From the NCBI RefSeq assembly GCF_009870125.1, contig NC_046683.1, positions 48,437,869 to 48,501,868 of the forward strand: 64,000 bases of DNA. The letters are read 5' to 3'. The notes below the pieces were generated by a model. The model did no database searches. It was given only the letters and a program-made list of their open reading frames with translations, and was not told the origin of the DNA. Position numbers and translations under genes: made by a program. Positions 56,599 to 64,000 of the stretch are shown in pieces. The stretch is from Drosophila pseudoobscura. Its lineage: Eukaryota > Arthropoda > Insecta > Diptera > Drosophilidae. Every line of letters starts with the position of its first letter. Position 1 is the stretch's first letter.

Positions 56599-59500
56599 AT
56601 GACTCATATTCTAGTCGAACCAAGTTATTGGTCAATCGTTCTCAATTTTCTGGGTGAGTTTTGGAGTGTCTTGGCAAACAAATGGTAGTACTCTAAGTCG
56701 GTGTTTCCATTTAGCCCAAAAATATTTTATGGATTCGCATGCCACATGCATTTTGTGGCATCCTGCATTTGACGTACGGATGGATGGAAGCCTGCCTCTG
56801 ATAATTATGGACTCGCACAAGTGGATAGATGTAGAGGATGATGTCTACGATTATGAGAGTAGGCGACGCGAGTTTGAGATGAATGGTATCGCCTACAACG
56901 ATTGGATACTAAGGCTGACGGTTGCCATTGAACATTCCCATTGCGAGGTACATATGTTTTTGTGTCTTAGTCAAAAATTGTGTCGCACCTGGAGTGAGTA
57001 TCTGGCCGACAGTAATGGCAGACGTCATGAAAACCAAGACTTAAATGCTTGTGATTCGTGAACAGATCAATCAACTGAAATGGTAGAGAGGCTTAAAGCA
57101 GAAGATTTATGGTTTTTATAAAGTAGTCGAACCATTTTTTGATGCTCCGGCAATTTGATGAACGAAAGTGTCAGCAATAGCTTCGTTTTGGACTCCATAC
57201 GAACGTCTCGAACATCGGACACAAATTGTTTCGTCTCAGAGCTGGTCATCTGCCAGCGCTTGCCCAGCTTTAGATGTGACAGCTTGGAGCAGCTGGTTAG
57301 GACAGACAGAAGCTGACAATTGACTCCTTTAATGGGATTAATACATTCTATGGCCAAGCATTCGAGCTCAGTTAGTTGACTCAATTTGTCCACAGATTCT
57401 GAGGGCCAGTTGTCGCATTCGAGCGCCTTGAGTATCTTAAGTGCCAGTATGTGATGCACTTGGGCTGGCCCAACGCGAATAGACAGGAGCTGCAGCTGCT
57501 CCAAGCGATTGGCATAGCGTTTGGCCAAGGATTTATAGAAATCGCTGTTCACTTCCCCAATCCAGCGGGAGATCATACGCAGAGATTTCAGCGACCTAAA
57601 CTCTCCTATATCGGGAAGGTTCAAGTGAAAGTTCTCCAGTGTTAGATGTTCCAGTTGAACACAATGGTCTGCCAATTGGGGCAGTTGATACGAGCGTTTC
57701 AGGGCTCGTCCAAAGTTCAACAAGAGGCGGCACAATTTCGCCTTGTTGTGAAACATCCGCACGAAATTCTCTTCAGCAAGATTGACGTCAATCCCATCCA
57801 CATCTAGGGCTTGCAGTTCACCGAAATTTTGCAACTGTTCAACTGCATGAGATATTCATTAGATATATGTATGTATATGTGTATCAATGGGCAAGCACAG
57901 GAAAATAATAATACGAGTACCTACGCTGAGGCGCTCTAGCATCGATTAGCGTCAGGTTTCTCAGGCCAGGAAGCTTTATCAGCAACTGCATAATGGTAGT
58001 GTGTCCACCTCTACTGTCCCTCGACGCGGGCGGTGTGTCCGTGTCAGAGTGCATGAATATCAGCACAAGTTGTTGCAGATTCGAACAGTGCTGGCTGAGC
58101 AGATCCAGAAATGGGTGGGTGAACGACTCGTCCCAGCGACCGTGGGGTACCTCACAACGAACCACGCTAGAACCGCACAGTTCCAGCATGTATTCCCAGT
58201 CCTGGACGGTTTTTAGCATCTTCACATTGATTTTACTATAGCGCGTAGGCAATAGGCTCGCCAGCACTTGGCGGAACAGGGGATGGGCGCGGCCCAGATT
58301 TAGTTGGTCCTCGAGTGCGTTCAGATACGAAAGTATCTCCAAATAACAGTCGTAGTTTAGCTGGAGTATACCTGGCTTGGGTCTGATTCCCTGCGGTCTT
58401 CCCTCTTTTCCTCCAAGGAAGGAAAACGGACAGCCGAGTCCTAGTTTATCCATTATAATTTGGATTTGTTCTCGAATTTCCGAATTTCGATTCTATTTAT
58501 AGTCCTGCTATCGATAACAGACCAGCTGATTATGGACAATCGAAACTAAACCATTTGTATTATAAATGCATATTTAAGACATTTCTAGCATTTCAAGAGC
58601 AGATACCGGATTTTGCTCGGTTTTTCTATAATGCCAGCATTTACTCGATTTGGCGCTCGCTGCGGAATCGGTTTATTTTTGCCTACACAGATGAGCTACT
58701 GGAGGATAAGGACATTCTCCGAGGATACATATTTTACGGTATGGAGTACCATTTCTATTGTTGGCTACCATTCAGAAATCATTCTTTTCATTTATTAATT
58801 AAAGATCAACCCAATGTTTTAGTGGTCAGATCCCCATATCTGAATTCGAGCATCTTTGACATCAAAACAAATCGCTTTGTGGGCTCGCGAAACTTTGACG
58901 ACAGACCGATTGAATTCTATTTACTGCAACGCTATGACGCTCAGAACAGGGAAATTATTTGGGAAAGTGGCAACACAATGTCCAAAAAGCTGAAGGATCT
59001 ACAGGGTCGTGAAGTTGTCATTGGAATCTTCAATTACAAGCCATTCATGTTGCTGGAATATGTGGGTAGATTTATTTTTGAAAACAGAATTTTTTTCAAT
59101 AGAACCATTTCTAAACGAATTGGCCAGGAAAGGCAGCCGACTGTTTACGATCGCGCTCAAGGCAAGACGGAAGTTTTCATCGATGGCACCGAAGTGCGTC
59201 TGATGATGCTATTCTGTGAACTCCACAACTGCACTATCCAGGTTGATACAAGTAGGTTATTGTACTCATAAGGGTATTCTTAAGCTCACGAATAATTCAT
59301 TCTGCTCCAAGCTGAGACGGGCGACTGGGGAGGCATCTATTCAAACGGCACGGGCTATGGTCTTTTAGGAATGGTGCTCGATAGACGGAACGACTATGGC
59401 ATTGGGGGATTGTATTTTTGGTAGGATTGCCATACCATATTCGTATTTGTAATCCATATTAGTTCATACCTTCCTAAAATGTTTTGGATAGGTATGAAGC

Positions 59501-60542
59501 TTATCAATTCATGGATATGACCCACTTTATTGGTCGTTCTGGGGTCACCTGTCTGGTGCCAGCTCCCCATCATTTAATCAGCTGGACCATGCTTCTACGA
59601 CCATTCCAGCCCATGCTTTGGCTGTGTGTGATGGTCTGCCTGCTGCTCGAGATACTGGGCCTTTGCTTGACCCGTCGCTTTGAGCATTGGACGCGGGCAC
59701 AGACCTGGGTCGAAAGTCTACGGTTTGGCTTCGGCAGTGCGCTAAAACTATTCGTCAACCAGAGCACCAGCTATATAACCAGTTCGAATTCACTGCGAAC
59801 CGTTCTCTTGGCCAGCTACTTGATTGACATTATTCTGACGACCGTCTACAGTGGCGGACTGGCGGCTATTCTGACTCTGCCCACTATGGAGGAAGCGCCC
59901 GACTCTCGGCAGCGTCTCTATGATCATAAACTTATCTGGACTGGTACATCACAGGCATGGATCGCCACGATCGATAAGCGGTCAGCTGATGTGAGTCCTG
60001 AGTCGTGGATAATATTAAAAATAATCAAAATCTGTCAGTTTTAGCCAGTTCTCCTGGGACTTATGGAGCATTATCGTGTATCCGATGCCGCCCAGATCTC
60101 AGACTACGCCCGTTCGGAGCAGATGGGATTTGTTGTGGAGCGCTTGATGTATGGGCACGTGGGCAATACAGAGTTGATTGCCAACGAATCATTGGAACGA
60201 TTAAAGCTTATGGTCGATGACATATACTTTGCCCTCACGGCGGCATTTGTGCCACGACTGTGGCCCCATCTGGAAGCCTACAACAACTTTATTATGGCCT
60301 GGATCTCCTCGGGCCTGGACAAATTCTGGGAGTGGAAGATTGCCGCCCAATATATGAACGCTCATCGGCAGAATCGCATACTTGCCTCCCAGAGGCTGAA
60401 CCTTGAAATCGGTCCCGTTAAGCTGGGCATCGACAACATCATTGGCCTGATCATGCTTTGGTGCTTTGGCCTGATATGTAGCTTGCTGACATTTGTGGGG
60501 GAGCTATGGCACCACAAGCAAGTGAAAATGCCAGTACCTTAA
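56599..60542 (+). CDS. Ionotropic receptor with a gene nested in its second intron
   Basis: Exons 56599-56653, 56715-56947, 58603-59251, 59312-59420, 59492-59990 and 60045-60542 encode 680 residues, a normal IR length. The channel core is clear. Segment 1 is about 389-410 (PMLWLCVMVCLLLEILGLCL). A pore-region helix follows (SLRFGFGSALKLFVNQ), then the segment at about 449-475 ending in YSGGLAAILTLP, equivalent to the iGluR SYTANLAAF motif. The last segment is about 649-669 (GLIMLWCFGLICSLLTFVGE). The first two exons encode an N-terminal stretch (YFMDSHATCILWHPAFDVRM, SLPLIIMDSHKWIDVEDD). They join in phase 0 to 58603 across a 1.65 kb intron containing an opposite-strand F-box gene. That join is inferred; otherwise 56599-57061 is a separate fragment and the receptor starts within 58.5 kb. 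Likely a sensory neuron membrane channel; ortholog not assigned. Confidence 0.82.
57067..58453 (-). CDS. F-box protein with leucine-rich-repeat-like C-terminus (nested)
   Basis: Exons 58453-57925 and 57842-57067 encode 434 residues. F-box proteins are substrate receptors of SCF ubiquitin ligases, using the F-box to bind Skp1. Residues about 28-70 match an F-box: LQLNYDCYLEILSYLNALED followed by LNLGRAHPLFRQVL. The rest has spaced leucine-rich units (LLSQHCSNLQQLVLIF, LLIKLPGLRNLTLID, LADHCVQLEHLTLENFHL, LSQLTELECLAIECI), an LRR-like substrate-binding region. A DRE at 58509 lies 56 bases upstream of the ATG. The whole gene lies on the opposite strand between receptor exons 2 and 3. The substrate is unknown. 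Confidence 0.85.
58509..58516 (-). promoter_or_regulatory. DRE box of the nested F-box gene
   Basis: Perfect TATCGATA 56 bases upstream of the F-box ATG. It lies inside the inferred receptor intron, about 90 bases before receptor exon 3. Confidence 0.6.
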
Positions 60543-60695
60543 GTAGTTTTGGGTTAAATTAATACGAATGAATTGTTAAATTTGGTTTGTTTTTTAGATT
60601 TGCTTAGCTCGTGCCAGACGTGGAGGCCAAGTAAATTTTGCAACCATGTAAACACAGAAGTAAAAAATCATAAAAAAAAGTTCCGAAACGAGAGC

Positions 60696-61665
60696 TTAGA
60701 TCTTGCTGTTTAGATGAAGCACCTGGTTGGTGACAGGCGTGATTAGGGGATTAAGCTCGTAGTCTGCGAGATGCGTGCCCCACAGCTCGAACAGCGTTTT
60801 ACTGGCCAGTTCCACCGAGTTTCCAGAGTCCGCCGTGTTGAATGTTTGCAGCGTTGGAAAGATGACTGCGTCTGCTGCAATGGGGCTGTGAGTGTCGCAA
60901 ATAGTATACAGGCACGTGGCGAGCTAGGGGGAATCTGTAAAAACCACAAAGCTTTTAACAAGTTGAGCTTTTACTCCACTGCACCTGTATTTCTAATCCA
61001 CCTTTGCCGTCTTTAAATGTCTTCTTGTACTGCGCAATGGCAAATCCGTAGTTTTCAGTGGGGGGTGCAAATTCATCTATGTTCATATGCATAAGCTTCC
61101 CAGGTTCACCTGTTGGTATCAATTGACAAGGAGTGCGTTCCAAGCATACATATGTACATATGTGATCAGAGGTAACATACCAAAACAGCTGGACGCCACA
61201 ATGGTAATTTTGTCAATGAGTGTCTTTAGGCTCTTATCTTCATGCAGAAACAGGAACACACTCGGTCTCGGGTCACGCTTATGATAAGTCCCTCAATCCC
61301 TTTTTGTAGAGCCCTTCATACTCTTTCCGACTGTATGGGTTTGATCTCGCGCAGCTTCTCAGAAGCACAGCTTTTCTCCGCACTGTTAAATTGCCAGGCG
61401 GGCATTGATAGAAAAATTAACATAAGAGGAAGAACAGCATAAAAGTACCAGCTCCTCTGATTGACACGCACCATATCCATAGTTAGCCCCCCGAGTTTTG
61501 ATCTTCCTCTCCGGATGAACCTTCTTCAAAGTTCGCTACTGACTCCGGAATGTTGTCTTCTTTGTTTTCATTATCCACCGAGGCATTTGGAAGGTGCTCG
61601 TCATTATCCACCGCATCAAAAGATTGCAAAACAGATCGTTTGGGGCTTTCGGTACTATTAGCCAT
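60696..61665 (-). CDS. Torsin-interacting protein-like (LAP1/LULL1 type), frame interrupted
   Basis: LAP1/LULL1-type proteins are nuclear-envelope/ER membrane proteins whose lumenal domain activates the AAA+ ATPase torsin. The 3' part is intact: 61277-61181, 61109-60985 and 60923-60696 read RPSVFLFLHEDKSLKTLIDK, FGEPGKLMHMNID, then CLYTICDTHSPIAADAVIF to the stop. A membrane segment (WYFYAVLPLMLIFLSMPAW) lies near 61440. An acidic 60-residue frame from ATG 61665 (MANSTESPKRS) stops at 61483. Two bases after that stop, ATG 61480 opens the membrane frame. Joining the membrane frame to the lumenal exons needs a 44-base GT-AG intron (61278-61321), giving 202 residues. Alternatively, protein-like KEYEGLYKKGLRDL within that stretch implies single-base indels, plus one in the C6 run at 61487-61492. 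It could be a decaying gene, a dicistronic unit, or sequence error. A DRE is at 61754. Confidence 0.6.
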
Positions 61666-61753
61666 TTTAATTTTATTGGATAAACGTAAACAATTGTTTT
61701 GTGACAGTTAGTGGTTTAACACAAAATTGTTATCGATTGTTTGCGGCGTAAGA

Positions 61754-61761
61754 TATCGATA
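61754..61761 (-). promoter_or_regulatory. DRE box upstream of the torsin-interacting-like gene
   Basis: Perfect TATCGATA about 90 bases upstream of ATG 61665; a second partial copy (TTATCGATTG) is near 61730. Confidence 0.55.
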
Positions 61762-61982
61762 TTTCAAAATCATAAAATCCCCCAAAACAATAAAAAAATT
61801 TCAATATAGTTAAATTTGGACTTCTCTCCCATAACATTCCACTTCTTAGAGAACGAGATTTTTTTGTATTTTTAGAACCGATGGCGGTTTTCGCTATTAA
61901 TATTTCTTTTAGTTAATACCAATTTGTATATGTACAGATTATCCTCTATTTATAATGACAATTATCCCAAGGAGATGACTGT

Positions 61983-62675
61983 TTACTCAGCTGGGGGCAC
62001 GGTGTTTAATTTCAAGCGCCGTAAGCGGCCTAGGACAAAGATTTCGTCAATTGCTCGTTTGGCATAGAACTTCTGGTCTTCACTGAGCTTGCGATACTCT
62101 AGGGACCATGTTTGGGCGTATATAGAGGACTCCTGAGCTTCAGTGACATCGAGGGACATCGGTATGTCCGGCTGTTTCTGAAGATGGGGCTGGGGCTGGG
62201 GCTGGAGCTGAGGCTGGACGATGCAAGCACTGGCGAAGGCGGCAACGTCTGCGGCAGTGGGTTTCTTTTCAAGCTCGTCCTCAAGGTGTTGATGCTTTTC
62301 CTCCTTGCTCACCTCCATCTCTAATACGGCGGGTATCCGTTCCGTTTCGTCCATCGGTGAGTGGTGCTCCTCTTCGCTCGTGTCGATTTCGCCTTCGTGT
62401 GTTTTTGGGCTTGATTTACATCCGAAGACAAGTGCTTTTTTTAGATACTGCAGATGGCACCTGTGGCGGCGTAGATTTGTCGTCGATTTGTGGGTAAAAG
62501 ACATTAATCCCTTGCAGCCAGTGCAATACAATAGGTTCTCAAGGATTGTGCCATCCTCTTTCTCAATTTTTCGGTAAACGCGCCACACAGTGCTGCGCGT
62601 GCTTTTGTCGTTGACTGCAAGCTTGTAGATTCCATTTTCTATTTTTTCTCTTATATCTTCGGATCTAACTGGCAT
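61983..62675 (-). CDS. BED-type zinc finger protein with BESS-like C-terminus (fourth family member)
   Basis: A single exon of 230 residues from the ATG at 62675. N-terminal finger at residues about 25-75: RSTVWRVYRKIEKEDGT, then CTGC and HRCH, the same architecture as the finger in genes B and C 17 kb away. The middle is acidic with a PQ repeat (QPQLQPQPQPHLQ). The C-terminus SSIYAQTWSLEYRKLSEDQK, then RAIDEIFVLGRL, matches gene C. Probably a nuclear DNA-binding protein. Gene C has an intron, so this intronless copy may have arisen by retroposition or intron loss; that is inference. It is divergent from MIX23, with a shared 275-base promoter region containing partial DREs (TTATCGACA, AACATCGATT). 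Confidence 0.82.
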   Translation of the reverse strand: MPVRSEDIREKIENGIYKLAVNDKSTRSTVWRVYRKIEKEDGTILENLLYCTGCKGLMSFTHKSTTNLRRHRCHLQYLKKALVFGCKSSPKTHEGEIDTSEEEHHSPMDETERIPAVLEMEVSKEEKHQHLEDELEKKPTAADVAAFASACIVQPQLQPQPQPHLQKQPDIPMSLDVTEAQESSIYAQTWSLEYRKLSEDQKFYAKRAIDEIFVLGRLRRLKLNTVPPAE

Positions 62676-62950
62676 TGTTACGGTTGCTGGAGCCTGCGAG
62701 GTATTACTGGGGTTTGTTTAAAATTATTTTGTTATGATTTTTTTACATACACCAGCTAGCGATGTGCGGTGTTCACAGAACCAGTTATCGACATTGAATA
62801 AACATCGATTTGCACAGTGACGATAGAATCGAACCATAGACTGCAACAACTCCAGCAACTGGCACATTGCGCCGGCATTATATAGTATATCTATCGAATA
62901 TTGTTTTTATTTAAAAAATCAGTTTTACCCAGTTTTGGTCCCTAGTTTCA

Positions 62951-63560
62951 ATGGCCGCTTATTGTTTGGACTTTCTTGGCTTCCAGGTGAGTGGCAAATT
63001 ATGAGATTATGTTGTTCAATACCACCATCTAACATGGTTCTCGTCTGTTAACAGGAGGCGCTGAAAAAGATGCGAGATGTGGATGACAAAATTATATACG
63101 CTCTGAACGCACTTCCCACCGAATCTTTCAAGGGCCAGGTGGATAGCGAAAACACGTGCCGCGACCTGTATGCTAAGCTGCAGCAATCGCACCTCTCTCG
63201 GGTAACCTAAATCTTGGCGTTCTAGATCGCCCCAATTAAATTTGTATTTTTTAATCGAACAGCAAGAAAAGATACGCAATTGCATAACACTGTCGGCGAA
63301 TAGTCTGAAGAACCTCCGGGAGCAGCAAGAGGCTCAGCCTAGTGATGTGGATACGGGCAGCAAGTTCAAGGCAGAGCAGCGAAAGGTAAAGGCATCATGG
63401 AATACCCACAGGTGTGCGTGCTTATAAATTGAAATTATGTTTATCTGCTCTATAGCTGAGGGTGCTGCAATCAGAGCTGTATGTGGAAGACATCATCAAA
63501 GAGCGGACGTACAAGGCATTCAATGAACGCTGCCGGTCCTACTTCCATGCTGGACAATAG
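62951..63560 (+). CDS. MIX23 / CCDC58 family mitochondrial intermembrane-space protein
   Basis: Exons 62951-62986, 63055-63201, 63263-63385 and 63456-63560 encode 136 residues. MIX23 proteins are small cysteine-containing helical proteins of the mitochondrial intermembrane space that support protein import. Family hallmarks in order: CLDFLGFQEALKKMRDVDDK, ENTCRDLYAKL, RNCITLSANSLKNLREQQ, and VEDIIKERTYKAFNERCRSY, which match the CCDC58 pattern including its conserved cysteines. The length is close to the vertebrate protein (about 144). All introns are phase 0 and short. AATAAA at 63730-63735. It converges on the Swi5-like gene, with the two ends only about 195 bases apart. Confidence 0.93.
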
Positions 63561-63754
63561 AGTGATTCGCAATATCAAAGTGCAATTGAACGCAGTGCAG
63601 TGACTTGATTAGTTTTAAGCTTAAATCTTAGGTCTAAACCATAAGGGAATCGCCCAAAAAACATTACTGACCTGGTGGCATTTATAAGCACTTGGTTTGC
63701 ACTTGGCATATTGGCTAAAGAAATACATAAATAAACCCGAAAACAATTTATTTT

Positions 63755-63973
63755 TCATTCATTGTTTGGCAAATCGTACATTTCATGTGTGGATCTGATG
63801 GAAACGTTCTTCATTGCTGCCAAGGCTCCAATTACTAGCTGGGTCGCATCCTTCAGGTTGTTGTATTCGTGCATTAGTTTCATAATGTGCTTTAGCTGAG
63901 CCACTTTTGTACTGTCCGGGAGGTTAATTTGCTTTTTGGCCTTTCGACGGGCTTTTCCTTTCGAACTTTTCAT
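63755..63973 (-). CDS. DNA repair protein Swi5 homolog (C-terminal or whole)
   Basis: Swi5 forms a complex with Sfr1/MEI5 that stimulates Rad51 strand exchange in recombinational repair. The frame from ATG 63973 gives 72 residues: a lysine-rich start (MKSSKGKARRKAKKQ), then the Swi5 core LKHIMKLMHEYNNLKDATQL, VIGALAAMKNVSIRSTHEMY and DLP. This matches the family pattern of HEYN..KD..Q...G.LA followed by a short helix ending YDLP. The frame is open to 63988 and could continue from an exon beyond the window edge, so the start is uncertain. AATAAA on the minus strand (TTTATT at 63747-63752) directly follows the stop. Confidence 0.75.
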   Translation of the reverse strand: MKSSKGKARRKAKKQINLPDSTKVAQLKHIMKLMHEYNNLKDATQLVIGALAAMKNVSIRSTHEMYDLPNNE

Positions 63974-64000
63974 AATGCTTGCCTTCAAGTTGCGAGTCTT

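Noticed and set aside
58555-58602. Receptor start just upstream of exon 3
   Set aside because: No signal peptide and a truncated extracellular part; the phase-compatible join to 56947 gives a full-length receptor.

Overview
The window is nuclear DNA from a Drosophila-type fly. Genes have short GT-AG introns, high GC at third codon positions, AATAAA polyadenylation signals and repeated TATCGATA (DRE) promoter boxes. Recognisable fly genes are Sema5c, ypsilon schachtel (yps), SREBP with an intronic mir-33, MIX23/CCDC58 and a Swi5 homolog. From memory, Sema5c and yps lie at polytene 68F and SREBP/mir-33 at 76D in D. melanogaster, all on Muller element D. Finding both groups here suggests a species with a rearranged element D, such as the obscura group; this is inference. 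No bacterial, viral, CRISPR or tRNA feature was seen.

Layout. 1-9458 (minus): Sema5c, signal peptide to the first thrombospondin repeat, running off the left edge, with a 6.6 kb intron holding a possible tiny gene at 2931-3050 (plus). 9459-39.7 kb: long gene-poor stretch rich in microsatellites, with one clear orphan gene (17037-17423) and possible regulatory or noncoding-transcript signals. 39.75-40.25 kb: scrambled, repeat-like sequence with broken protein-like frames. 40.9-45.2 kb: three tandem related genes encoding BED-type zinc-finger and/or Myb/SANT-like proteins. 46.6-48.3 kb (minus): yps. 49.3-51.3 kb: an intronless ionotropic receptor. 52.2-56.1 kb: SREBP with mir-33 in its fourth coding intron. 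56.6-60.5 kb: a second ionotropic receptor, best modelled with an opposite-strand F-box gene nested in its second intron. 60.7-61.7 kb (minus): a torsin-interacting-protein-like gene with an interrupted frame. 62.0-62.7 kb (minus): a fourth member of the BED family. 62.95-63.56 kb: MIX23. 63.75 kb to the right edge (minus): Swi5-like.

How they fit together. SREBP (membrane-bound lipid transcription factor) and mir-33 form a known host-gene/intronic-miRNA pair. The BED/SANT genes look like a lineage-expanded family of DNA-binding proteins that has exchanged modules: the first tandem gene appears to join a front half like the third gene to a back half like the second. Most of the right third is dense and has DRE boxes, typical of broadly expressed genes. 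The left two thirds has the low density and repeat content of developmental regulatory DNA around Sema5c. Exon boundaries were worked out by hand from splice consensus and reading phase, with no transcript data.
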